Notes under the pieces: generated by a model
What the model was told of the DNA's origin: nothing
Seen by the model: the letters and a program-made list of their open reading frames with translations, nothing else
Databases searched by the model: none
Made by a program: the position numbers and the translations under genes
Part shown: one piece after another, positions 34,081-41,146 of the stretch
How positions within the stretch are numbered: the stretch's first letter is position 1
How the letters are laid out: every line of letters begins with the position of its first letter
Origin: Hymenobacter psoromatis
Lineage (GTDB): Bacteria > Bacteroidota > Bacteroidia > Cytophagales > Hymenobacteraceae
Assembly (NCBI RefSeq): GCF_020012125.1
Contig: NZ_JAIFAG010000001.1
Coordinates: 1-64,000, forward strand
Reading direction: 5' to 3'
DNA length: 64,000 nucleotides

Positions 34081-34908
34081 CTATTGTACCAAACCACCGG
34101 CCCGCGATTTATCCAATACTTCGGCCGGGGTCAGGGGCTCGTCGAAGGCGGCGGCCACGTCGGCCGCTTTGTACATCGAGGCCAGGCTGGTCGTCAGGTC
34201 CACGTTCGACTGGATAATGTTGGTTTCGGGGGTAGCGCCGGTGTAGGCGGGGTTGCTGGCCACATCGTCGCTGTTGCTCACCCAAGGCGTCTGGCCGCGC
34301 ATCAGGCGAATGTGGGCCGCGTGGCGCGCCTCTACCGAGTGAATCTGGAGAGCCGTGGTCAGCAGCGTGACCTGGGTGGAGGCGGTCAGGCCGTTGCTGG
34401 CCCCTACCACCAACTCGGCAGCGCGGCCCTTGTAGGCCCGCACGCCGGTGTCTTCTAATACCTGGGCAATGGTGAGCAGGGCGGCGTAGCTGTTATTAGC
34501 ATTAAACACCGACTGGCTGAACTGCACCGGGGCCGTAGGCGTGCCGCCCAGCGCCGAAATGGTGCCTTTGAGCAAGTTCACGTGGCCGTCTTCGTGCTGC
34601 TTTATCTTGGTGATGGCCGTGGTGGGCGCGCCGGTCGGCACCAGGCCCGAGGCAATAAACTTGGCGTAGAAATCGGCCTCCAGGTATTCCAGTGTCAGGG
34701 CGTAGTTGAGGATATCGACGGGCGAATCGGCGTTGGTGCCGGCGTAGGCTTTCTGAAACACCCCAGCCAGCAGGACGGGGGTAGCGGCCAGGGCCGTGCG
34801 CTGGGCCACCGTGCCCAGGTGCTTGAACACGGCGCGGCGCGAGTCGAAGCGGGCCAGAAAATCAGCGTCGGCCTCAGCGAGCTGGTCAATAATAGCGAAA
34901 AAATTCAT
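34081..34908 (-). CDS. ferritin-like protein, secreted A1 type
   Basis: A 275-residue member. Arg24-Arg25 and a hydrophobic stretch to AYAG predict export, as in 30121, its counterpart. Ligands are complete: Glu77 in EYLEADFY, Glu106/His109, Glu152 in LEDTGVRAYKG and Glu193/His196 in SVEARHAAHIR. The N-terminal segment before the Arg pair (MNFFAIIDQLAEADADFLAR) is conserved among all A genes. It lies 33 bases downstream of the 34942 lipoprotein gene. Confidence 0.9.
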   Translation of the reverse strand: MNFFAIIDQLAEADADFLARFDSRRAVFKHLGTVAQRTALAATPVLLAGVFQKAYAGTNADSPVDILNYALTLEYLEADFYAKFIASGLVPTGAPTTAITKIKQHEDGHVNLLKGTISALGGTPTAPVQFSQSVFNANNSYAALLTIAQVLEDTGVRAYKGRAAELVVGASNGLTASTQVTLLTTALQIHSVEARHAAHIRLMRGQTPWVSNSDDVASNPAYTGATPETNIIQSNVDLTTSLASMYKAADVAAAFDEPLTPAEVLDKSRAGGLVQ

Positions 34909-34941
34909 ACAAAGGATAGCAAAGGATAAGAAGAAAAGCGC

Positions 34942-35691
34942 TTAGCCGAGCTGGCTGGCATCGAGGGGTTGCACCACGTATTTCTGGATGGCCGCCACCA
35001 CGGCCGAGGGCTTGAGCGGGTTCTTATCGAGGCCCGAGCTAGGGTCTACCTGGTTATCGCCGGCGAAGAAATTGTTGGGGTCGCCGGGATACAGCAGGTC
35101 GCGGATGTAGGCCGCGTGGCGGGCTTCTACCGACACTATTTTGCCGGCCAGCACCAGGTAAGCGGCATTCTTGATGAGTGCGCCCGCCCCGTTGTAGGCC
35201 TGCACGCCGGTGTCCTCAAACGCTTGGGCGGCAGCCAGCACCGTAGCCCGCTTGGTAAAGTCGATGCTCGTAAAGATGGGCGTCAGGTCCTGAATCAGTT
35301 GGCCCGATGCGTCGCGGTTGATGGCCGCCTTAAAAAAGTCGCGGTGAATAGCTTCGTGGGTAGCTACCTGCGTGAAATACGCCAGCTCACCCGTCTGGAA
35401 GTCGGCGGCCGGCGTCTTCACCACCTGCGCGTAGAAGGCGGCTTCGAGCTGCTCCAGCGCGTAGGCGTAGTTGAGAATGCCCACGTCGCCGGCCACAAAT
35501 GTGACGTTGCTGCTGGTAGGGGTAGTGTTATCGTCCTTTTTGCAGCCCGCCAGCACCAGGGCCGTAGCCCCAGCCGTAGCACCGGCATACATAAAAAACG
35601 AGCGCCGCTTGATGGGCATCAGCAAAGGCTGGCCGGCGGCAGCAGGTGAAGTAGGCCGCGCGGAGTGGCCCGAGGGGGTAGGGGTAGGCAT
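34942..35691 (-). CDS. ferritin-like lipoprotein, B type, first gene of the array
   Basis: A 249-residue protein. After a Pro/Ser-rich start, KRRSFFMYAGATAGATALVL and Cys50 form a twin-arginine-like lipoprotein signal. Ligands are complete: Glu83 in EQLEAAFY, Glu113/His116 in HEAIH, Glu159 in FEDTG and Glu189/His192 in VEARH. The four-helix pattern is that of PF13668 (Ferritin_2), which includes a desiccation-induced plant protein. Iron handling in the periplasm or outer-membrane face is therefore inferred; activity is not shown. It heads the array. Confidence 0.9.
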   Translation of the reverse strand: MPTPTPSGHSARPTSPAAAGQPLLMPIKRRSFFMYAGATAGATALVLAGCKKDDNTTPTSSNVTFVAGDVGILNYAYALEQLEAAFYAQVVKTPAADFQTGELAYFTQVATHEAIHRDFFKAAINRDASGQLIQDLTPIFTSIDFTKRATVLAAAQAFEDTGVQAYNGAGALIKNAAYLVLAGKIVSVEARHAAYIRDLLYPGDPNNFFAGDNQVDPSSGLDKNPLKPSAVVAAIQKYVVQPLDASQLG

Positions 35692-35747
35692 GGGCGAAAA
35701 AGTAAAACGGGTAAAATGTTGGAAGAATTTAATAAGTAAACTATAAG

Positions 35748-35781
35748 ATAAAAGCCGGCCTCCAGGGGAGGCCGGCTTTTA
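35748..35781. terminator. terminator-like hairpin upstream of the ferritin-like array
   Basis: AAAGCCGGCCTCC (35751-35763) pairs with GGAGGCCGGCTTT (35767-35779), with A and T flanks. It lies between two divergent gene starts, where a terminator is not expected. It is either a leader hairpin of the array or the remnant of a lost upstream unit. A TATCTTTA box on the minus strand (35830-35823) lies beyond it, which would put the hairpin in the mRNA leader. The rest of 35782-36022 is AT-rich with no other gene. Confidence 0.65.
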
Positions 35782-36022
35782 ATAGATAATTAATAGTAAC
35801 AATAAGCTAACGTAGGCTAACATAAAGATAAAAGGGTGCTCAGGGCTGGATAAAGCCAGAAGCGGCATAACTTGGATAATGGATAGCGGGCAACTGATAA
35901 AACACCGATAACTGCCTACCAGCTTTACTGCGCTGCTGGTACTCAACTCATCTACGAACTTTGTGCCAAACTTGGATTTTTCATCAGAAAAAAAGCTATT
36001 TTTGCGGTATTATTTCAAGAAA

Positions 36023-37471
36023 ATGTTTCATGCTGGTTGGCAATTCGTTTTTTGCCTGCTTTTCGGCCTCTCCGCCGGGGCGCAGCCGGCTCCGGTGGGC
36101 GGGGTAGCCAGCCTAGTGCCGCCCCCCGCTGCCGTGCCCCTGACCGAGCCTTTTCCGCTGGCTTTTCGGCTGCGGGGCGCGCCGCTGGCCAGCCAGCCCG
36201 ATTTTCCCGAGCTGGAAGGTTTTCGCAAGGGTAAGCTCATCAAAAGCGTAACCACGCGCCTGCTGCCGGGCGGAGCCCGCCGCACCGAGCTGACCGTGAC
36301 GCAGCTTTACCTGCCCTACGCCGAGGGCAGCTACGTGGTGCCGGCCTTCACGCTGACCGTGAACGGGCAGCTGTTGCATAGCCCCGGCGGCCGGGTGCGG
36401 GTGGGCGCGGCCCCGCCCAACGCCGCCGATGTGCCGCCGGGCGCGGCCGCCGTAGGCTCACTCGACCAGCTGCTGGGCCGGCCCAAGCCCAAATATTTTT
36501 ACGAGCCACCCGACGCGGCTTTCCTGGCCCTGGAGGCCGACCACGAGCGCGTGTACGTGGGCCAGGGCGTGCGCGTGAGCCTATATTTCTACCTGCGGCC
36601 CGCCGACCAGGCAGTACTCAATTTCTACGATTTCAACAACCAGCTGACCGAGCTGCTGCGCCAATTGCGCCAGCCCACCACCTGGCAGGTGCCCGCTCCT
36701 GACCCTTCGCCGCTGCCCGATACCGTGCGCCAGCCAGGCCAGCCGGTGCTGCTGCGCTTCCGGTTGGCGGCCGGTACCTACTACCCCCTCACGGCCCAAG
36801 ACCTGCAATTTCCGGCCCTGCACCTGACTCTGACCAAGTTTCGGCTGCTCAAAAAGCCCGCGCCGGGTGATAACGAGCGCCTGGCCATGTACAAAACGTA
36901 TATGTCGGCCCCGCGGCGGGTGGCCGTGCGCGCTCTACCCCCACCGGGCGGCGTGGCAGTGGGCGACTACCTGTTGCGCGAGGCTGTGAGTCCCGCCAGC
37001 TTTCGCACCGGCGAGGCGTTCACGTACACGTTTGGGGTAGAGGGAGCCGGCAACCCGGCTGCCCTGGGGCCACCCACCCTGCGGCCCCGCGCCGGGCTGG
37101 AAATATTCGGGCCCGACTTAAAGGAGGAAGCCCTGCCGGAGGGCCGCTTTCGCAAGAGCTTTCGCTACCGGCTGGTGGCCCGCCGCGCCGGCCCGCTGCC
37201 ACTAGACAGCCTCTGGCAGCTACCATTTTTCAACCCTTCGGCAAGCCGCTACGACACGCTGCGGCCCGCGTTGCGGCTGCTGGTGAGCGGCCCCAACCGC
37301 CCTACCCCTCGCGCCAACCCCGAGGCCGACCCCTTTTACAGCACCGCCCTGGCCCGCGCCGAAACCCAGCTGCAACCCCTTGACGTGTACCAGCAAGTGG
37401 GGCGCTATGCCGCTGGGTTACTGGTCGCCCTGCTCACGCTGGCCGTAGTGGGCTGGTGGCGGGCGGAGTAA
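36023..37471 (+). CDS. BatD-like membrane protein
   Basis: About 482 residues from the ATG at 36023. An N-terminal signal peptide ends near SAGAQ, Ig-like beta-rich segments follow, and one transmembrane helix lies near the C terminus (AAGLLVALLTLAVVGWW). PDFPELEGFRKGKLIKS and the paired beta domains are typical of BatD (oxygen tolerance) proteins, which sit in Bat aerotolerance operons with VWA and TPR proteins. No batA/B/C gene is adjacent, so it may be an orphan. A GTG at 35963 in frame would extend the N terminus by 20 residues and spoil the signal. Confidence 0.78.
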   Translation: MFHAGWQFVFCLLFGLSAGAQPAPVGGVASLVPPPAAVPLTEPFPLAFRLRGAPLASQPDFPELEGFRKGKLIKSVTTRLLPGGARRTELTVTQLYLPYAEGSYVVPAFTLTVNGQLLHSPGGRVRVGAAPPNAADVPPGAAAVGSLDQLLGRPKPKYFYEPPDAAFLALEADHERVYVGQGVRVSLYFYLRPADQAVLNFYDFNNQLTELLRQLRQPTTWQVPAPDPSPLPDTVRQPGQPVLLRFRLAAGTYYPLTAQDLQFPALHLTLTKFRLLKKPAPGDNERLAMYKTYMSAPRRVAVRALPPPGGVAVGDYLLREAVSPASFRTGEAFTYTFGVEGAGNPAALGPPTLRPRAGLEIFGPDLKEEALPEGRFRKSFRYRLVARRAGPLPLDSLWQLPFFNPSASRYDTLRPALRLLVSGPNRPTPRANPEADPFYSTALARAETQLQPLDVYQQVGRYAAGLLVALLTLAVVGWWRAE

Positions 37472-37476
37472 CTTTG
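37469..37476 (+). promoter_or_regulatory. possible -7 box for aroC
   Basis: TAACTTTG matches TAnnTTTG and overlaps the BatD-like stop. It would start a transcript at about 37483, giving a leader of about 128 bases before the aroC start. Confidence 0.5.
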
Positions 37477-37484
37477 CGGGTGAG

Positions 37485-37606
37485 CGGGGGTAGGGGGGTG
37501 AAAGGGTAGTAGTGGGGTAGGGGGCGATTGCCGCGCTGCGCTCGCAAGGCTAAATGCCCCCTACCCCCTTACCCGCTTACCCCTCAACCCTTTTACCCCC
37601 TTACCC
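37485..37606. promoter_or_regulatory. G-run/C-run leader of aroC (possible G-quadruplex or long hairpin)
   Basis: 37485-37525 has five runs of three to six G separated by short spacers (GGGGGTAGGGGGG, GGG, GGGG, GGGGG). 37555-37606 has the complementary C-runs (CCCCCTACCCCCTTACCC and further). The two halves can pair, or the G-runs can form a quadruplex. The structure directly precedes the TTG start at 37611. Confidence 0.5.
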
Positions 37607-37610
37607 GGCT

Positions 37611-38690
37611 TTGTCAAACTCTTTCGGAACGCTTTTTCGCATCACCACCTTCGGCGAGTCGCACGGAGTCGGGATTGGGGTTATTATTGACGGCTGCCCG
37701 GCGGGGCTGGCTCTGGAGCCGGCCGCCATTCAGGCGGCGCTGGATAGGCGGCGGCCGGGACAGTCGGCGCTCACTACCCCCCGCCAGGAGGCCGACCGCG
37801 TGCAGGTGCAGTCGGGCACGTTTGAGGGCCTGACCACGGGCACGCCCATCAGCCTATTCATACCTAATGCTGACCAGCGCTCCGACGATTACTCGCACAT
37901 TGCCAGCGCTTACCGCCCCAGCCACGCCGACTACACCTACGATGCCAAATATGGCCGCCGCGACTACCGCGGCGGCGGCCGCAGCTCGGCCCGCGAAACG
38001 GCCGCCCGCGTGGCCGCCGGGGCCGTGGCCGCCACACTGCTGGCGCATTTTGGGGTGGAGGTGAAGGCTTACGTTTCGGCCGTGGGCGAGGTAGAAGTCG
38101 GCAAACCCTACGAGGAGCTGGACCTGAGCCTCATCGATAGTAACCCCGTGCGCTGCCCCGACGCCGCCGCCGCCGCCCGCATGGAGGCCCGCATCCGCGC
38201 CGCGCAGGCGGCCCACGACACAGTGGGGGGGGTAGTAACCGGCGTGGCTACCGGCCTGCCGCCCGGCCTCGGTGAGCCCGTGTTCGATAAGCTACCCGCC
38301 GTGCTGGGCCACGCGCTACTCAGCATAAATGCGGTGAAGGGCTTCGAGTTTGGCTCTGGATTTGAGGGGACTAAATTGCCGGGCTCCGAGCACAATGACC
38401 CCTTTTATACCGATGAAGCCGGCCATGTGCGCACTCGCACTAATCACAGCGGCGGCAGCCAGGGTGGCATCTCCAACGGCCAGGACGTGTACTTTCGGGT
38501 GGCCTTCAAGCCGGTGGCTACCATCCTGCAAACCCAGCAAACCATCAACCAGGCCGGCGAGGCGGTGGAGTTGGCGGGCCGCGGCCGCCACGATGCTTGC
38601 GTGCTGCCCCGCGCCGTGCCCATCGTAGAAGCTATGACGCAGCTCGTGCTGGCCGACTTGCTGTTGCGCGCCCGCGCCAACCGGCTTTAG
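37611..38690 (+). CDS. aroC: chorismate synthase
   Basis: A 359-residue enzyme making chorismate from 5-enolpyruvylshikimate-3-phosphate, the last step of the shikimate pathway. The N terminus from TTG at 37611 reads [19 protein letters not shown], the family signature with the conserved His. [20 protein letters not shown] and [15 protein letters not shown] are the FMN-binding and later signatures. An ATG at 37554 would add a Pro-rich stretch translated from C-runs, so TTG is preferred. Eight G at 38225-38232 encode part of TVGGVVTG. No other aro gene is adjacent. Confidence 0.95.
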   Translation: MSNSFGTLFRITTFGESHGVGIGVIIDGCPAGLALEPAAIQAALDRRRPGQSALTTPRQEADRVQVQSGTFEGLTTGTPISLFIPNADQRSDDYSHIASAYRPSHADYTYDAKYGRRDYRGGGRSSARETAARVAAGAVAATLLAHFGVEVKAYVSAVGEVEVGKPYEELDLSLIDSNPVRCPDAAAAARMEARIRAAQAAHDTVGGVVTGVATGLPPGLGEPVFDKLPAVLGHALLSINAVKGFEFGSGFEGTKLPGSEHNDPFYTDEAGHVRTRTNHSGGSQGGISNGQDVYFRVAFKPVATILQTQQTINQAGEAVELAGRGRHDACVLPRAVPIVEAMTQLVLADLLLRARANRL

Positions 38691-38710
38691 AACTAAGTTT
38701 CTAATTCCTT

Positions 38711-38771
38711 GTTCCTAGGTTCTGGCTGCTAGTTTGTATTGAATCTAAACTAGGAGTCAGAACCTAGGAAC
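38711..38771. repeat. palindromic repeat, family 3 copy a
   Basis: GTTCCTAGGTTCTGGCTGC (left arm 38711-38735) pairs with the right arm 38747-38771 with two mismatches. The sequence just outside, GTTTCTAATTCC, matches the reverse complement of the copy at 57570-57633. Confidence 0.75.
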
Positions 38772-38789
38772 CCTAACCAACCCCACGAT

Positions 38790-39392
38790 ATGTCTACTGT
38801 CTCCATCTACGCCGAGGCGTCGCCCAATCCTGAGAGCATGAAATTCGTGCTCAACTCTACCCTGCTGCCCGATGGCGTGAGCGTGGACTACCCTACCCTG
38901 GACGCGGCGGCCAACTCGCCCATCGCCCAAGAGCTATTCGGCTTCGACTACGTGGGCCGGGTATTCATCGCCCAAAATTTCGTCACTATCACCAAAACGC
39001 AGCCCGAGTTGGGTTGGACCAGCATCATCCCCGAACTGCGTCAGTTCATTAAGAGCTACGTGGAGGCTGGCGGCGAGCTATTTTTGGTAGACCCCGCTGC
39101 CGAGCAGAAGGCTGCCCAAGCTGCCAGCGCCGGCGACCCGACCGAGCAAAATGGTTTCACATCGCAGAAAATTATTGACCTGCTCGATAACTACGTGCGC
39201 CCCGCCGTGGAGCAGGACGGTGGCAATATCACCTTCAAGAGCTTCCACGACGGCATTGTGACCGTGAACCTGCAAGGCTCGTGCTCGGGCTGCCCCTCGG
39301 CCACGGTCACGCTGAAGTCGGGCATCGAAAACCTGCTCAAGCGCATGGTGCCCGAGGTGAAGGAAGTAGTAGCCGAAGGCATCACGGCGTAG
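38790..39392 (+). CDS. Nfu-type iron-sulfur cluster scaffold/carrier protein
   Basis: A 200-residue protein. Residues 1-90 or so form an Nfu N-terminal domain, starting SIYAEASPNPESMKFVLN. The C-terminal domain (about 125-200) is NifU-like with GSCSGCPSATVTLKSGIE, whose CxxC binds a 4Fe-4S cluster for delivery to target proteins. This two-domain layout is common in Bacteroidota. It is cytoplasmic. It follows aroC after a palindromic repeat and ends in a very strong terminator. Confidence 0.93.
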   Translation: MSTVSIYAEASPNPESMKFVLNSTLLPDGVSVDYPTLDAAANSPIAQELFGFDYVGRVFIAQNFVTITKTQPELGWTSIIPELRQFIKSYVEAGGELFLVDPAAEQKAAQAASAGDPTEQNGFTSQKIIDLLDNYVRPAVEQDGGNITFKSFHDGIVTVNLQGSCSGCPSATVTLKSGIENLLKRMVPEVKEVVAEGITA

Positions 39393-39467
39393 GGCCTACC
39401 CCTCCAAAGAAAAGCGACCCGCCTGGCTAGGCGGGTCGCTTTTCTTTGGAGGGGTAGGCCCTTTTTG
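39392..39467. terminator. long perfect bidirectional terminator between nfu and susD
   Basis: GGGCCTACCCCTCCAAAGAA and further bases to CCCGCCT pair perfectly with the complement after a GGCT loop, giving a stem of about 33 pairs. TTTTT follows. It separates convergent genes and carries the CCTACCCC motif in both arms. Confidence 0.95.
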
Positions 39468-39472
39468 GTCGG

Positions 39473-41125
39473 TTAGAAGCCAGGGTTTTGGGGCAGGTGC
39501 CAGGTCTGGGCATCGTTCAGTTCGATGGGCAGCAGCGGAATAGGATTCACTACGCCCGTCGTGACGCTGTGCATCATGGCGCGGCCGGCCACGTCGGGGG
39601 GCAGTACGCCGAAGTAACGACCCGTGCGCACCAGGTCCCAGAAGCGTAGCGACTCCTCGGCTAGTTCTACCCGGCGCTCGTGCCAGATGGCAGTGAGCAG
39701 CGCCGAGCCCGACAAGCCGGCTGAGATGTCCGGCAGGGTGCCGGCGGGCGCATTGGTAGGCGCGTAGTTGTCAGAGGTGCCCACCGTGGTGGCACCCGGC
39801 GGCCGGGTCGAGGTGCGGGCGCGGGCGCGTACTTGGTTTACTAATACAACAGCCTCACCGCTCTTACCGAGCTGAGCGGCGGCTTCGGCCTTCATCAACA
39901 GGATGTCAGCATAGCGCATTTTCCGGATATTCTGGGGGCCAGCCTGGTTGGCAATGGGCACCAAAATAGCTACTTTCCGGCTCAGATATCCTGTGTCGTT
40001 TTGCGACAAGTCGATAGTCTCGGGTAGACCGAGCACGATGTCGTTGTTTTTGTACACGGTGGCCTCTAGGCGCGGGTCGTTGGGCTCAAACTCATTGACC
40101 AGGTTTTGAGTGGGGTTGTTGAAACCGTATCCCCAGCCGGTGCCCGGTATGTTGGCCCCGCTGGCATCCTTGGTCGTAACGCGGTTATTCTGGAACACGT
40201 TGTTAGTCGTGCCCGTCATAATGGGGCCGTAAGTGTCGTTGGAAGTAGCAAACTGAATCTCAAATACCGACTCACTGCTATTCTCACCCACCGTTTGGTG
40301 GATAGCGGCGTAATTAGGCAGCAAGCTGTACTGCGTCGAGCTGATGACAGTAGTAGTCAGGTCGTACACTTCCTGCCAGGTGTGCTTGTTGGTATTGTCG
40401 GTGCCAAGCTGGTACATGATAGCGCGGGCCAGGTAGCTATTAGCCGCACCCTTAGTAGCGCGGCCGAGGTCGGCGCTGGCGTAGGCATTCTTTTCTGGCA
40501 GCAAGGCTAAGGCAGCTTTCAGGTCTTTCTCGATGAAAGCGTAGGTGTCCGAAATGCTGGCGCGAGTCACCGTAGCTTCTTCAGTCGGCAGCACAGCCTT
40601 CTCAAACAGCGGCACGCCGCCAAACGACTTCACCAAGTTGAAGTAGAAGTAAGCGCGCAGGAACAGGGCTTCGCCCTTCAGTCGGCTCTTCAGGCTGGGG
40701 TCGATGGTGCCAGCATCAATGTTGTTAATAACCGTATTAGCACGTGCTACCCCCGTAAAGCTGTGTACCCACAGGGTACCGAGCGGGCTGTTACCGGGCC
40801 CCATTGTCCAGGTTTTCAGCTCGACAAGAGGCGTGAAGTCGCTGGGCGTGCTGCCTTTCGCGGCATCATCGCTCATGACGTCCCCAAACATCCACTCGTA
40901 GGTCTGGCCCACGTAATCGCCTACCCCAAACTTGGGGCCTTGGTCCCAGGAAGCAACATCGTAGATGGCATTTACCGCTTGCACGGCATTAGTGGGGTCG
41001 TTAAAAAGATTGCCCTGGGTAATAGTGCCCAGTGGTTGTTTGTCGAGGAAGCTTTGTTTACACCCTTGGGCGACTACCAGGCCTACCGAAAGCGCTATGA
41101 GGCGAGCTGCTTGTGCAGTTTTCAT
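39473..41125 (-). CDS. SusD/RagB-family outer-membrane lipoprotein
   Basis: A 550-residue protein. A signal with lipobox ending at Cys22 (VVAQGC) is followed by the SusD N-terminal pattern FLDKQPLGTITQGNLF and the TPR-like helical domain. The ending ELNDAQTWHLPQNPGF is also typical. SusD proteins cap a SusC transporter and bind its glycan or peptide ligand at the cell surface. The SusC gene lies 21 bases upstream in the same direction. No glycoside hydrolase or regulator is adjacent, so the ligand is unknown. Confidence 0.95.
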   Translation of the reverse strand: MKTAQAARLIALSVGLVVAQGCKQSFLDKQPLGTITQGNLFNDPTNAVQAVNAIYDVASWDQGPKFGVGDYVGQTYEWMFGDVMSDDAAKGSTPSDFTPLVELKTWTMGPGNSPLGTLWVHSFTGVARANTVINNIDAGTIDPSLKSRLKGEALFLRAYFYFNLVKSFGGVPLFEKAVLPTEEATVTRASISDTYAFIEKDLKAALALLPEKNAYASADLGRATKGAANSYLARAIMYQLGTDNTNKHTWQEVYDLTTTVISSTQYSLLPNYAAIHQTVGENSSESVFEIQFATSNDTYGPIMTGTTNNVFQNNRVTTKDASGANIPGTGWGYGFNNPTQNLVNEFEPNDPRLEATVYKNNDIVLGLPETIDLSQNDTGYLSRKVAILVPIANQAGPQNIRKMRYADILLMKAEAAAQLGKSGEAVVLVNQVRARARTSTRPPGATTVGTSDNYAPTNAPAGTLPDISAGLSGSALLTAIWHERRVELAEESLRFWDLVRTGRYFGVLPPDVAGRAMMHSVTTGVVNPIPLLPIELNDAQTWHLPQNPGF

Positions 41126-41146
41126 CTGTTGCGGTTGGTTATATTG

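Noticed and set aside
27463..35691. Repeated similar segments at regular intervals, considered as a CRISPR-like or satellite array
   Set aside because: The repeats are paralogous protein-coding genes with diverged DNA; no short direct repeats with spacers occur here or elsewhere in the window.
37554..37610. ATG at 37554 as the aroC start
   Set aside because: It would add a Pro/Tyr-rich stretch encoded by C-runs, unlike any chorismate synthase; the TTG at 37611 gives the exact family N terminus.
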